Below, one piece after another: positions 1 to 8,602 of a DNA stretch of 10,734 nucleotides. A program made the translations under genes and the position numbers. Source of the stretch: Microbacteriaceae bacterium (GTDB taxonomy: Bacteria; Actinomycetota; Actinomycetes; Actinomycetales; Microbacteriaceae). The notes below the pieces were generated by a model. The model did no database searches and was not told the origin of the DNA. It saw nothing but the letters and a program-made list of their open reading frames with translations. Positions within the stretch are counted from its first letter, which is position 1; every line of letters starts with the position of its first letter. The DNA lies in NCBI GenBank assembly GCA_012719255.1, contig JAAYAS010000051.1, forward strand, positions 1-10,734, in the 5' to 3' direction.

Positions 1-556
1 GATGGTGAAGGCCTACCGCTTGCTCGCCGAGCGCGGCGATTGGCCACTGCACCTCGGGGTGACCGAGGCGGGCCCGGCATTCCAGGGCACGATCAAGAGC
101 GCGACCGCATTCGGCATCCTCCTCTCCGAGGGCATCGGCGACACCATCCGCGTGTCGCTGTCGGCGCCGCCGGTCGAGGAGGTGAAGGTCGGCATGCAGA
201 TCCTGCAGTCGCTGAACCTCCGCGAGCGCAAGCTCGACATCGTCTCGTGCCCCTCGTGCGGCCGCGCGCAGGTCGACGTGTTCACCCTCGCCGAGTCGGT
301 GCAGGAGGGCCTGAAGCACCTCACCGTGCCGATCCGCGTCGCCGTCATGGGCTGCATCGTGAACGGCCCCGGCGAAGCCCGCGAGGCCGACCTCGGCGTT
401 GCATCGGGCAACGGCAAGGGCCAGATCTTCATCAAGGGCGAGGTCATCAAGACCGTGCCCGAGGACCAGATCGTCGAGACCCTCATCCAGGAGGCGGAGC
501 GGATCGCCGCCGAGATGCCCCCGGGGACCGAGGGCGCGCCGCAGGTGCTCGCGTAG
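1..556 (+). CDS. ispG: IspG, 4-hydroxy-3-methylbut-2-enyl diphosphate synthase (C-terminal part)
   Basis: The frame is open from the window edge to a TAG at 554-556; about 184 residues are visible and the N-terminal TIM-barrel part lies upstream. IspG is a cytosolic [4Fe-4S] enzyme of the MEP pathway that reductively opens 2-C-methylerythritol 2,4-cyclodiphosphate to HMBPP. The cluster ligands are all present: SCPSCG (visible residues 82-87, codons near 248-259) and VMGCIVNGPGEA (residues 115-126, Cys codon at 353-355), with the conserved glutamate just after NGPG. The LGVTEAG segment near residue 18 is also typical of the family. The end of the protein has a short alanine/proline-rich tail. 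The first ATG in the window (2-4) is internal and is not the start. Its stop codon overlaps a possible promoter element of the next gene. Identity is very secure. Confidence 0.97.
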   Translation, partial: MVKAYRLLAERGDWPLHLGVTEAGPAFQGTIKSATAFGILLSEGIGDTIRVSLSAPPVEEVKVGMQILQSLNLRERKLDIVSCPSCGRAQVDVFTLAESVQEGLKHLTVPIRVAVMGCIVNGPGEAREADLGVASGNGKGQIFIKGEVIKTVPEDQIVETLIQEAERIAAEMPPGTEGAPQVLA

Positions 557-565
557 CCTGACGAG

Positions 566-566
<1 letters not shown>
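554..566 (+). promoter_or_regulatory. Candidate -10 element (TAGCCT) for leaderless moxR transcription
   Basis: TAGCCT at 554-559 fits the actinobacterial TANNNT -10 pattern. Six bases follow, then the ATG at 566, so a start site about 7 bases downstream of the element would be the A of the ATG, giving a leaderless mRNA. The first three bases are the ispG stop codon. No convincing -35 is visible, and the moxR start has only a weak SD-like GACGAG. This is inferred from spacing only. Confidence 0.35.
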
Positions 567-1569
<1,003 letters not shown>

Positions 1570-1570
<1 letters not shown>

Positions 1571-2502
1571 TGCGCCCGGCGCCCGCGCGCCCGGCGTCCG
1601 GCGGCGCGACGCCCGGCCGCCCGCTCCTCACGCGCGTGAAGTCGCGCCTGCACCTGCGGGCGCGGCGCGCCGCGACGCATCTGCTCGACGGCCAGTACGC
1701 CTCGATCCACCGCGGCCGCAGCCTCGACTTCACCGATCTGCGCGACTACGTCGTCGGCGACGAGGTCGCCGACATCGACTGGAAGGCGACCGCCCGCACC
1801 GGCGAGCCGCTCGTGCGCCGCAGCGCCGCCGAGCGCCGGCACCGGGTGCTGTTCGCCCTCGACACCGGCCGCGATCTCGCTGCCCGCTCGGCGAACGGCG
1901 AGCCGAAGCGCGACATCGCCGTCGAGGCGGTGGGCGTGCTCGGCTGGCTCGCGCTGCGGCACGGCGACGAGGTCGGCCTCGTGCTCGGCGACGCCGAGGG
2001 GCTCGAGCAGCTGCCGTTCCGCGCCGGCGAGGCCGCGCTCGAGCGGGGACTGCGCCGGCTGCACGACCGCCCGCGCCTCGACGGCCCGCGCAGCGACCTC
2101 GCCGAGGTGCTCGAGCGCGTGCGCCGCACCGTGCGGCACCGGACGCTGCTCGTCGTCGTCGCCGACGAGACCGAGTTCGACGACCGGATCGCCGGGCTCG
2201 TCTCGACCCTCGCCGCGCAGCACGAGGTCGTGTGGCTCGAGCTCGCCGACGCCGACCTCGGCCGGGCGGCCGCGACCGGCCGCCCCGTCTACGACGTCGA
2301 CGGCGGCTGGTCGCTGCCGGCGATGCTCCACGGCGACCGGCGGCTGCGCGCCGAGGCCGACGCGGCCGCCGCCGAGCGCCGCGAGCGGATGCGCGCGCAC
2401 TTCGACCGCCACGCCGTGTCGACCGCGCGCCTCGGCGCCCGCGACGAGGTCGTCGGCGAGCTGCTCGCGATGCTGAAGGCGAGGCGGCATGCGCGCGGCT
2501 GA
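1570..2502 (+). CDS. DUF58 domain protein (VWA-like) of the MoxR operon
   Basis: A protein of 310 residues starting at the ATG that overlaps the moxR stop. The DUF58 signature is clear: a GRSLDFTDLRDY segment (residues 49-60) followed by GDEVADIDWKATART (63-77). The region after it has a VWA-like fold with a FALDTGRDLA motif (residues 96-105) where a metal-binding DxSxS would normally sit; both serines are replaced (DTGRD), so metal binding there is doubtful. No membrane segment is seen, so it is probably cytosolic and close to the MoxR ATPase, its usual genetic partner. No good SD precedes it, consistent with translation coupled to moxR. DUF58 proteins are generally found next to MoxR, but their biochemical role is not defined. 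The 3' end overlaps the next gene by 14 bases. Confidence 0.93.
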
Positions 2503-2977
2503 CGGGGTCGAGCCGGTCGGCGAGGTGATGCCGCTCGTCGGCTACTCGCCGATGTGGCTGCTGCTCGGGCTCGCGCTGCTCGCCGCGATCGTCGCCTACG
2601 CCCTGCTCGTCGGCGCGATCACCCGCCGCCGGCGCGAGACCGCGCCCGCGCCCGAGCCGGTCGAGCCGGTCGACCTCGAGGCGCTGCGGGCGCGCACCGC
2701 CGAGCGCATCGACGCGATCGAGCAGGAGGCCCGCACCGGCGGGCTCGAGGGCCGCGAGGCGCACGAGCGGCTCAGCGGCGCCGTGCGCGAGTACGTCGCC
2801 GAGGCGACCGGCCTGCCGGCCGACCGGATGACGCTCGCCGACCTCGAGCGCTCGCCGCTGCGCGGCACCACCCGCGCCGTCGCCCGCTTCTACCCCGCGG
2901 TGTTCGCCGCCGAACCGGCCGACGACCTCGACGGCGCGCTGCGCGCCGCGCGGGAGGTGCTCGCCGGATGGCGCTAG
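2489..2977 (+). CDS. Small single-pass membrane protein of the MoxR-VWA operon (DUF4381-like position)
   Basis: A protein of 162 residues. One strong membrane helix (residues about 22-44, MWLLLGLALLAAIVAYALLV) is followed at once by a basic stop-transfer cluster TRRRRE, so the helix should be N-out and the C-terminal domain cytoplasmic. That domain has a proline-rich spacer (PAPEPVEPVD) and then a mostly helical region up to residue 160. Its place between DUF58 and the first VWA gene matches that of DUF4381 proteins in proteobacterial Bat-like operons, but I see no motif that proves homology. The ATG at 2489 has GAAGGCGAGG upstream (2475-2484); an in-frame ATG at 2528 (residue 14) is a possible alternative. 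It overlaps the DUF58 gene by 14 bases and the next gene by 10. It may couple the ATPase to the VWA proteins, which is inference. Confidence 0.8.
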   Translation: MRAADGVEPVGEVMPLVGYSPMWLLLGLALLAAIVAYALLVGAITRRRRETAPAPEPVEPVDLEALRARTAERIDAIEQEARTGGLEGREAHERLSGAVREYVAEATGLPADRMTLADLERSPLRGTTRAVARFYPAVFAAEPADDLDGALRAAREVLAGWR

Positions 2978-3969
2978 CGCTGTGGTGGATCCCGCCGATC
3001 GTGCTCGTCGCGCTCGCGCTCGTCGTCGCGGGCGCGCTGCTCGCGCGCCGCCGCGGTGGGCGGGCGCCGCAGGGCGAGCCGATCGCGAACTCGGAGCGGC
3101 TCACGCGGCTGCCCGGCTACCGGCGCGCGCTCGACCGATCGGGGCTGCTGCTCGGGCTCGCCGGCGCCGTCGCGGTCGCGGTGCTCGTCGTCGCGACGGT
3201 CGCCGGTTCGCGCTGGGTGTACACGAAGGTCGTCACGCCCGAGAAGTTCAACCGCGACATCGTGCTCTGCCTCGACGTGTCGGGCTCGATGGTCGACTAC
3301 GACGCCGAGGTGCTCGACCGCTACCTCGAGATGCTGCCGGGCTTCGAGGGCGAGCGGATGGCGCTCGTGCTGTGGAACTCGTCGGCGGTGCCGGTGTTCC
3401 CGCTCACCGACGACTACGCGTTCGTCGAGCACCAGCTCACCGAGATCCGCGACCTCATGCGCACCGACAGCTGGCACGACAAGGTCTCGGGCGGCACCCT
3501 CGAGCGGCCCGGCGCCTCGCTCGTCGGCGACGGCCTCGCCGCCTGCGTCATGCAGTTCGAGGGCGCGGCGCCCTCGTCGACCGAGCCGCCGCCCGACGAC
3601 GGCCGCTCGCGCTCGATCATCCTCGCCACCGACAACGTCGTGAACGGCGCGCAGACGGTGACGCTGCCGCAGGCGATGTCCTTCGCGCAGGAGCACCGCA
3701 TCACGGTGCACGGCCTCGACGCGAACGAGCACGCCGACGCCTACTCGGCCGAGTACCAGCAGGCGATGGACGCGTACTCCGGCCGCTACCACGTGCTGCA
3801 GGATCCGGCGAGCGTCGACCTCATCGTCGACGAGATCACGAGCGAGCAGACGAGCCGCATCGAGGGCGCGCCGCAGCTGCTCGTCATCGATCGGCCCGAG
3901 ACCTGGCTGTGGTGGCTGCTCGCGCTCGTGCCCGCCTACTTGCTGCTCGTGCGGAGGCTGCGCGCATGA
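2968..3969 (+). CDS. VWA-domain membrane protein, BatA-like (first of two)
   Basis: A protein of 333 residues. Two N-terminal membrane helices (about 7-26 and 60-80) flank an arginine-rich loop, then comes a VWA domain (about 97-300) and a C-terminal helix (about 313-328) ending in RRLRA. The MIDAS motif is intact: DVSGS (103-107), a GASLVGDGL segment (182-190, with serine in place of the usual threonine), and LATDN with D222. The positive-inside rule puts the arginine-rich loop and C-terminus in the cytoplasm and the VWA domain outside. The ATG at 2968 is supported by GGGAGGT at 2953-2959 and starts inside the previous gene. Metal-dependent binding of a protein partner is the expected VWA activity; MoxR is the likely motor. 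The stop shares bases with the next start (ATGA at 3966-3969). Family assignment is secure; the ligand is unknown. Confidence 0.93.
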   Translation: MALALWWIPPIVLVALALVVAGALLARRRGGRAPQGEPIANSERLTRLPGYRRALDRSGLLLGLAGAVAVAVLVVATVAGSRWVYTKVVTPEKFNRDIVLCLDVSGSMVDYDAEVLDRYLEMLPGFEGERMALVLWNSSAVPVFPLTDDYAFVEHQLTEIRDLMRTDSWHDKVSGGTLERPGASLVGDGLAACVMQFEGAAPSSTEPPPDDGRSRSIILATDNVVNGAQTVTLPQAMSFAQEHRITVHGLDANEHADAYSAEYQQAMDAYSGRYHVLQDPASVDLIVDEITSEQTSRIEGAPQLLVIDRPETWLWWLLALVPAYLLLVRRLRA

Positions 3970-4943
3970 CGATCGACCCGATGCTCCCGCTCTGGCTGCT
4001 CGTGCTGCTCGCCGCGGCGCTGATCGGCTTCTGCGCCTTCGCCGCGGCGGCCGCGCCGCGCGGCGGCCGGCTGATGTGGCTCGGCCGCGCGGCGATGTGC
4101 CTCGCGCTCGTCGCCGCCCTCGCCCGGCCCGGCGCCGGCGCGGTCGCCGTCGCGAGCGCGAACGCCGAGGTCGACGTGCTGTTCGTCGTCGACACCTCGG
4201 CCTCGTCGACCGCCGAGGACTGGGACGGCGTCGAGCCGCGACTCGACGGCATGCGCGCCGACGTCGCCGAGCTCGCGATCGCGCACGCCGGCGCCCGCTT
4301 CGCGCTGATCACCTTCGACGACACCGCGGTGCAGCGGCTGCCGTTCACGACCGACGCCTCGGCGCTCGCGCAGGCGATGCGCATCCTCGTGCCCGAGGAC
4401 CCGGCCTACTCGTCGGGCTCGTCGGTCGGCGCGGGCGTCGAGCTCGCCGAGGAGGTGCTCGAGAGCGCCATCGACCACGACCCCGAGCGGCTGCGCGTGC
4501 TCTACTACCTCGGCGACGGCGAGCAGACCGCCGAGCGCGATCGGGAGTCGTTCGCCGGGCTCGCCGATCTCGTGCAGGGCGGCGCGGTGCTCGGCTACGG
4601 CAGCGACCGGGGCGGCCGGATGGCCGACCCGAGCCCCTGGTCGAGCGACGGCTACCTCGTCGACCGGCAGGGCGCCGAGGCCCGCTCGTACCCCGATCGC
4701 GACGCGCTCGCCGCGATCGCCGGCGAGCTGCGGGTCGAGTACCAGCACCGCGAGGCGGGGGCGGCGCCGACCCCGGCGCCGATCGACCCGGCCCGCGGCG
4801 TCGCCGACGGCGGCACGACCACGGTCTTCCCGCTCTACTGGGCGTTCGCGCTCGTCGTCGTCGCCTGGATGCTCGTGGAGGCCGGGCGGCTCATCGGCGC
4901 GTCGGGCGAGCTGCGGCGGGCGCGGGAGGCGGTCGAGTGGTGA
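3966..4943 (+). CDS. VWA-domain membrane protein, BatB-like (second of two)
   Basis: A protein of 325 residues with the same plan as its upstream neighbour: membrane helices at about 8-30 and 36-53 separated by a short basic loop (PRGGRLMWLGR), a VWA domain (about 68-260), an Ala/Pro-rich linker, and a C-terminal helix (about 287-306) followed by a charged tail ending in EAVEW. The MIDAS motif is DTSAS (76-80), with SSGSSVGAGVE further on and a YLGDGEQ segment supplying the later aspartate. Charge distribution again predicts an outward-facing VWA domain. The pair probably arose by duplication and may form a heteromer, as proposed for BatA/BatB, but the two are clearly diverged. The start ATG overlaps the previous stop by 4 bases, and its TGA overlaps the next GTG start (GTGA, 4940-4943), so translation is coupled on both sides. 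Confidence 0.92.
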   Translation: MTIDPMLPLWLLVLLAAALIGFCAFAAAAAPRGGRLMWLGRAAMCLALVAALARPGAGAVAVASANAEVDVLFVVDTSASSTAEDWDGVEPRLDGMRADVAELAIAHAGARFALITFDDTAVQRLPFTTDASALAQAMRILVPEDPAYSSGSSVGAGVELAEEVLESAIDHDPERLRVLYYLGDGEQTAERDRESFAGLADLVQGGAVLGYGSDRGGRMADPSPWSSDGYLVDRQGAEARSYPDRDALAAIAGELRVEYQHREAGAAPTPAPIDPARGVADGGTTTVFPLYWAFALVVVAWMLVEAGRLIGASGELRRAREAVEW

Positions 4944-5671
4944 CCCGGGATGCGGCGATCGAGCCGCGCGAGGCGGAGCGCCGGCGGCTTCGGCTGCGGC
5001 GGCGGCTCGCGCTGTGGGCGCTGCCGGCGGTGCTCGCGGCCGGCCTCGTCGGCGCGAAGCTCGTGCACCAGCACCTCGCCGCCGAGCGCGCGGTCGCCGA
5101 GTACCTCGACGGCGACTTCGAGGCGGCGCTGAACACCGCGAGCCAGCTGCAGTGGCTGAACTGGGTGGAGCGCTGGAAGCCCGACTACGACGTCGGCACG
5201 AGCCTGCTCGCCCTCGACGCGCTCGAGGAGGCGCAGGCCTCGCTCGAGCGCGCCCTCGCCCTCGCCGAGCCGCCCGAGCAGTGCCCGATCCGCGCGAACC
5301 TCGCGATCACGATCGAGCGGCAGGGCGACCGGGCGCTCGCCGCCGACGACCTCGGCGGCGCGATCGAGAAGTGGGTCGAGGCGCTCGCCGTCGTGCAGGA
5401 GCGCGACGAGTCGTGCGCGGAGTCGAGCTCGCACCGCTCGCTCGAGGACACCGAGGCGCGGCTGCTCGAGAAGCTCGCCGAGCACACCGAGCCGCAGGGC
5501 GGTGAGGGCGGCGAGGGCGGCGAGGATCCCGAGCCCGGCCCGAACCGGCCCGATCCGCAGCCGCTCGAGGAGATCGAGGAGGGGCTCGACGAGCACCGCC
5601 AGGAGCGCGACGACCGGCTCCGCGAGCAGGAGCAGTGGGGCGAGGGCGGCGGCGTCGACGAGCCCTGGTGA
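4940..5671 (+). CDS. Membrane-anchored TPR-like protein closing the MoxR-VWA operon
   Basis: A protein of 243 residues starting at GTG in a GTGA overlap with the VWA gene. A basic N-terminus (REAERRRLRLRRR) precedes one membrane helix (about 23-41), so the rest should be outside the membrane. Residues about 48-155 are helical with TPR-like spacing: an AEYLDGDFEAALNTA segment (53-67), one around LDALEEAQASLERALALAE, and one around LAADDLGGAIEKWVEALAV. From about residue 185 the chain is low-complexity and very acidic/Gly-rich (GGEGGEGGEDPEPG), then a highly charged helix-prone stretch (LDEHRQERDDRLREQEQ) to the end. Its place after two VWA genes matches BatC/BatE-type TPR proteins; the repeats are too degenerate to prove TPRs by eye. 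The upstream short ORFs in other frames are not genes. Confidence 0.8.
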   Translation: MTRDAAIEPREAERRRLRLRRRLALWALPAVLAAGLVGAKLVHQHLAAERAVAEYLDGDFEAALNTASQLQWLNWVERWKPDYDVGTSLLALDALEEAQASLERALALAEPPEQCPIRANLAITIERQGDRALAADDLGGAIEKWVEALAVVQERDESCAESSSHRSLEDTEARLLEKLAEHTEPQGGEGGEGGEDPEPGPNRPDPQPLEEIEEGLDEHRQERDDRLREQEQWGEGGGVDEPW

Positions 5672-5681
5672 CGCCCGGCGG

Positions 5682-5695
5682 TAGCATGTCCTCCG
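5682..5695 (+). promoter_or_regulatory. Candidate -10 element (TAGCAT) for leaderless proS
   Basis: TAGCAT at 5682-5687 matches TANNNT and lies 7 bases before the GTG at 5695, the spacing expected if transcription starts at or one base before that codon. No Shine-Dalgarno sequence precedes the GTG, which agrees with a leaderless start. The gap to the upstream gene is only 23 bases, so read-through from the MoxR-VWA operon is also possible. A -35 is not convincing. Confidence 0.4.
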
Positions 5696-7494
5696 TGATC
5701 GATCGTCTCTCATCCCTGTTCGTGCGCACCCTGCGCGACGACCCCGCCGACGCCGAGGTCGCGAGCCACAGGCTGCTCGTGCGCGCCGGCTACATCCGCC
5801 GGCAGGCGCCGGGCGTGTTCGCCTGGCTGCCGCTCGGCCTGCGCGTGCGCCGCCGCGTCGAGGCCGTCATCCGCGAGGAGATGCGCCGGGCGGGCGCCCA
5901 GGAGCTGCGCTTCCCGGCGCTGCTGCCCGCCGAGCTCTACCAGGCCACCGGCCGGCTCGACGACTACGGCGACGGGATGTTCCGCCTCGACGACCGCAAG
6001 GGCGCGCCGATGGTGCTCGCGCCGACGCACGAGGAAGCGTTCACGCTCACGGTGAAGGACCTCTACTCGTCGTACAAGGACCTCCCCGTCACGATCTACC
6101 AGATCCAGGACAAGTACCGCGACGAGGCCCGGCCGCGCGCCGGCATCCTCCGCGGCCGCGAGTTCACGATGAAAGACGCCTACTCGTTCGACTGGAACGA
6201 CGAGGGCCTCGACCGCAGCTACCGCGCGCAGCGCGACGCCTACGAGCGCATCTTCGACCGCCTCGGCCTCGAGTACGTCATCGTCGCCGCCGACTCGGGC
6301 GCGATGGGCGGCTCGAAGTCGGAGGAGTTCCTCCACCCGACCGAGGTCGGCGAGGACACCTTCGTGCGCTCGGCCGACGGCTCGTACGCGGCGAACGTCG
6401 AGGCGTACGTCTCGACGCCCGCGCCCGCCCGCGACGCCGCCGACGACCCGGCGCCGACGCCGTTCGACACCCCCGGCGCGACCACCATCGCGGCGCTCGT
6501 CGAGGCCGCGAACGCGACGCTGCCGCATCCCGAGGGCCGCGAGTGGACCGCCGCCGACACGCTGAAGCACGTCGTCGTCGCGCTCGTCGACCACGCCGGC
6601 GAGCGCGAGCTCGCCGTCGTCGGTCTGCAGGGCGACCGCGAGGTCGACCTCAAGCGCCTCGAGGTGGCGTTCCAGCCCCGCGAGGTCGAGCCGGCGAACG
6701 ACGACGACCTCGAGGCCCGGCCCGAGCTCGTGCGCGGCTTCATCGGCCCCTGGAAGGACGGCGCGCAGTTCCTCGGCGCCGAGGCGACCAGCGGCATCCC
6801 GTACTGGCTCGACGCGCGCATCGGCGACGGCTCGACCTGGATCGTCGGCGCGAACGCCCCCGACACCCATCTCGTCTCGGTCGTGCACGGCCGCGACTTC
6901 GCCCCCGATGGCCGCATCGAGGCCGCCGAGGTGCGCGCCGGCGACCCGGCGCCGAACGGCTCGGGCCCGATCACGACCGAGCGCGGCACCGAGATCGGCC
7001 ACGTGTTCCAGCTCGGCCGCAAGTACGCCGAGGCCCTCGACCTGCAGGTGCTCGACCCCGACGGCAAGCGCGTCGTCGTCACGATGGGCTCGTACGGCAT
7101 CGGCGTCACCCGCAACCTCGCGCTCATCGCCGAGCAGAACCACGACGAGCGCGGCCTCATCTGGCCCGAGGAGGTCGCCCCCTACGACCTCCAGGTGGTC
7201 GCCACCGGCAAGGGCGACGAGCCGCTCGCGCTCGCCGAGCGCATCGCCGCCGAGGCCGACGGCCGCGGCTGGGAGGTGCTGCTCGACGACCGGCCGAAGA
7301 CGTCGCCCGGCGTGAAGTTCGGCGACGCCGAGCTGCTCGGCGTGCCGTGGATCGTGATCGCCGGCAAGCGCGCCGCGGAGGGCGTCGTCGAGCTCTGGCA
7401 CCGCCGCACGAACGAGCGGGTCGAGGTGCCCGCCGACGAGGTGCTCGGCGAGTTCGAGGCCCGCCGGGCGGCGGCGACCGGCGCCGTCGAGTAG
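5695..7494 (+). CDS. proS: Prolyl-tRNA synthetase (class II, with editing insertion)
   Basis: A cytosolic class II synthetase of 599 residues that charges tRNA-Pro. Class II motif 2 and surroundings read YRDEARPRAGILRGREF (141-157); the proline-pocket THEEAFT lies at 111-117; motif 3 is GSYGIGVTR (465-473). Between them, about residues 225-400, is the bacterial-type insertion that hydrolyses Ala-tRNA-Pro; the segment TAADTLKHVVV (285-295) holds the likely key lysine (K291). The C-terminal anticodon-binding domain spans about 487-599. The GTG at 5695 is preferred because the protein then begins MIDRLSSLFVRTLRDDPADA, in register with the N-termini of actinobacterial ProRS as I know them; an in-frame ATG at 5686 would add only three residues, and the ATG at 5635 lies inside the upstream gene. 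It ends with TAG at 7492-7494, 41 bases before nusA. Confidence 0.96.
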   Translation: MIDRLSSLFVRTLRDDPADAEVASHRLLVRAGYIRRQAPGVFAWLPLGLRVRRRVEAVIREEMRRAGAQELRFPALLPAELYQATGRLDDYGDGMFRLDDRKGAPMVLAPTHEEAFTLTVKDLYSSYKDLPVTIYQIQDKYRDEARPRAGILRGREFTMKDAYSFDWNDEGLDRSYRAQRDAYERIFDRLGLEYVIVAADSGAMGGSKSEEFLHPTEVGEDTFVRSADGSYAANVEAYVSTPAPARDAADDPAPTPFDTPGATTIAALVEAANATLPHPEGREWTAADTLKHVVVALVDHAGERELAVVGLQGDREVDLKRLEVAFQPREVEPANDDDLEARPELVRGFIGPWKDGAQFLGAEATSGIPYWLDARIGDGSTWIVGANAPDTHLVSVVHGRDFAPDGRIEAAEVRAGDPAPNGSGPITTERGTEIGHVFQLGRKYAEALDLQVLDPDGKRVVVTMGSYGIGVTRNLALIAEQNHDERGLIWPEEVAPYDLQVVATGKGDEPLALAERIAAEADGRGWEVLLDDRPKTSPGVKFGDAELLGVPWIVIAGKRAAEGVVELWHRRTNERVEVPADEVLGEFEARRAAATGAVE

Positions 7495-7504
7495 ACTCGA
7501 GCGT
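7487..7504 (+). promoter_or_regulatory. Candidate nusA promoter: -10 TAGACT inside a perfect dyad
   Basis: TAGACT at 7492-7497 fits TANNNT and would start transcription near 7504, leaving a leader of about 30 bases before nusA. It begins with the proS stop codon. The element sits in a perfect 14-base inverted repeat, TCGAGT-AG-ACTCGA (7487-7500), which could be an operator or, in read-through RNA, a short hairpin. No clear -35 is visible. Confidence 0.4.
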
Positions 7505-7522
7505 TCGACTCCACAGCTGAAT

Positions 7523-7528
7523 AGAGGA
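7523..7528 (+). promoter_or_regulatory. Ribosome binding site of nusA
   Basis: AGAGGA lies 7 bases before the ATG at 7536. It is one of the clearer Shine-Dalgarno sequences in the window and fixes the nusA start. It also shows that nusA, unlike moxR and perhaps proS, is translated from a leadered mRNA. Confidence 0.7.
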
Positions 7529-7535
7529 CCACGCC

Positions 7536-8591
7536 ATGAAGATCGACCTCGCGGTGCTGCGCATGCTCGAGCGCGAGCGGGAGATCCCGTTCGACGAGCT
7601 CGTCACCATCATCGAGCAGGCCATGCTCACCGCCTACCAGAAGCACGCGACCCAGGAGCTCGGCATCCCCGCGCCCGAGGGTGCCCGCGTGCGGCTCGAC
7701 CGCAAGACCGGCGAGGTCGCCGTGCTCGTGCCCGAGGTCGACGAGGACGGCGAGGTCGTCGGCGAGGCGATCGCCGAGCCCGAGGAGTTCGGCCGCATCG
7801 CCGCCTACGCGGCGAAGCAGGTCATCACCGCACGGATGCGCGACATCGGCGACGACAAGGTGCTCGGCGAGTTCCGCGGCCGCGAGGGCGACATCGTCGC
7901 CGGCATCGTGCAGCAGGGCCCGAACCCGCGCATGGTGCACGTCGACCTCGGCACGATCGAGGCGATCCTGCCGCCCGAGGAGCAGGTGCCGGGGGAGGAG
8001 TACCCCCACGGCGCCCGCATCCGGGTGTTCATCACGAAGGCCGAGCGGGGCCTGCGCGGCCCGCAGATCACCGTGTCGCGCACCCACCCCGGGCTCGTGC
8101 GCAAGCTCTTCGCGCTCGAGGTGCCCGAGATCGCCTCGGGCGCCGTCGAGATCGTCTCGCTCGCCCGCGAGGCCGGCCACCGCACGAAGATCGCGGTGCG
8201 CGCCCGGCAGGAGGGCATCAACGCGAAGGGCGCCTGCATCGGCGAGCTCGGCGCGCGCGTGCGCGCGGTGACGAGCGAGCTCGGCGGCGAGAAGATCGAC
8301 ATCGTCGACTACGACGACGACCTCGCGACCTTCGTCGGCAACGCCCTGAGCCCCGCCAAGGTGACGAGCTCGTTCGTGCTCGACCCGGGCGCGAAGGCCG
8401 TGCGCGCGCTCGTGCCCGACTTCCAGCTCTCGCTCGCGATCGGCAAGGAGGGTCAGAACGCCCGCCTCGCCGCGAAGCTCACCGGCGCGCGCATCGACAT
8501 CCAGCCCGACAGCATCCTCGACGACCCCGAGGACGGGCCCGCCGACGCACCGCGCGACACGCCTTCGGCCGGATCCGCCGAACAGGAGTAG
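7536..8591 (+). CDS. nusA: Transcription termination/antitermination factor NusA
   Basis: A protein of 351 residues, the short actinobacterial form without C-terminal acidic repeats. The N-terminal RNA polymerase-binding domain covers about 1-105, S1 about 112-181 (GEFRGREGDIVAGIV at the start), KH1 about 185-275 and KH2 about 280-325. KH2 has a normal GKEG loop (303-306) in AIGKEGQNARLAAKLTG. KH1 has GELG (236-239) where GPxG or GxRG is usual, so one loop position is acidic. The tail after 326 is acidic and low in complexity. NusA binds RNA polymerase and nascent RNA to modulate pausing, termination and rRNA antitermination. The start follows a good SD. rimP, which often precedes nusA, is missing. 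The gene ends in TAG at 8589-8591, just before ylxR. Confidence 0.97.
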   Translation: MKIDLAVLRMLEREREIPFDELVTIIEQAMLTAYQKHATQELGIPAPEGARVRLDRKTGEVAVLVPEVDEDGEVVGEAIAEPEEFGRIAAYAAKQVITARMRDIGDDKVLGEFRGREGDIVAGIVQQGPNPRMVHVDLGTIEAILPPEEQVPGEEYPHGARIRVFITKAERGLRGPQITVSRTHPGLVRKLFALEVPEIASGAVEIVSLAREAGHRTKIAVRARQEGINAKGACIGELGARVRAVTSELGGEKIDIVDYDDDLATFVGNALSPAKVTSSFVLDPGAKAVRALVPDFQLSLAIGKEGQNARLAAKLTGARIDIQPDSILDDPEDGPADAPRDTPSAGSAEQE

Positions 8592-8602
8592 TATGGGTCG
8601 AG
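8589..8602 (+). promoter_or_regulatory. Candidate -10 element (TAGTAT) before ylxR
   Basis: TAGTAT at 8589-8594 matches TANNNT. A start about 7 bases downstream would fall at 8601, next to an in-frame GTG at 8602 that could begin a leaderless YlxR. The first three bases are the nusA stop, and the last two are the beginning of the ATG at 8593. Co-transcription with nusA is equally likely; evidence is pattern and spacing only. Confidence 0.3.

Noticed and set aside
5635..5694. A longer proS start at ATG 5635.
   Set aside because: It would add MGRGRRRRRALVTPGGS and similar residues read out of frame from the upstream gene; ProRS proteins begin at the register of GTG 5695.
5710..7401. A 563-residue minus-strand frame opposite proS.
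   Set aside because: It mirrors the proS codons and has a low-complexity Val/Ala/Gly/Arg composition with no recognisable domain. Similar long shadows exist opposite nusA (7182-8615) and the VWA genes.
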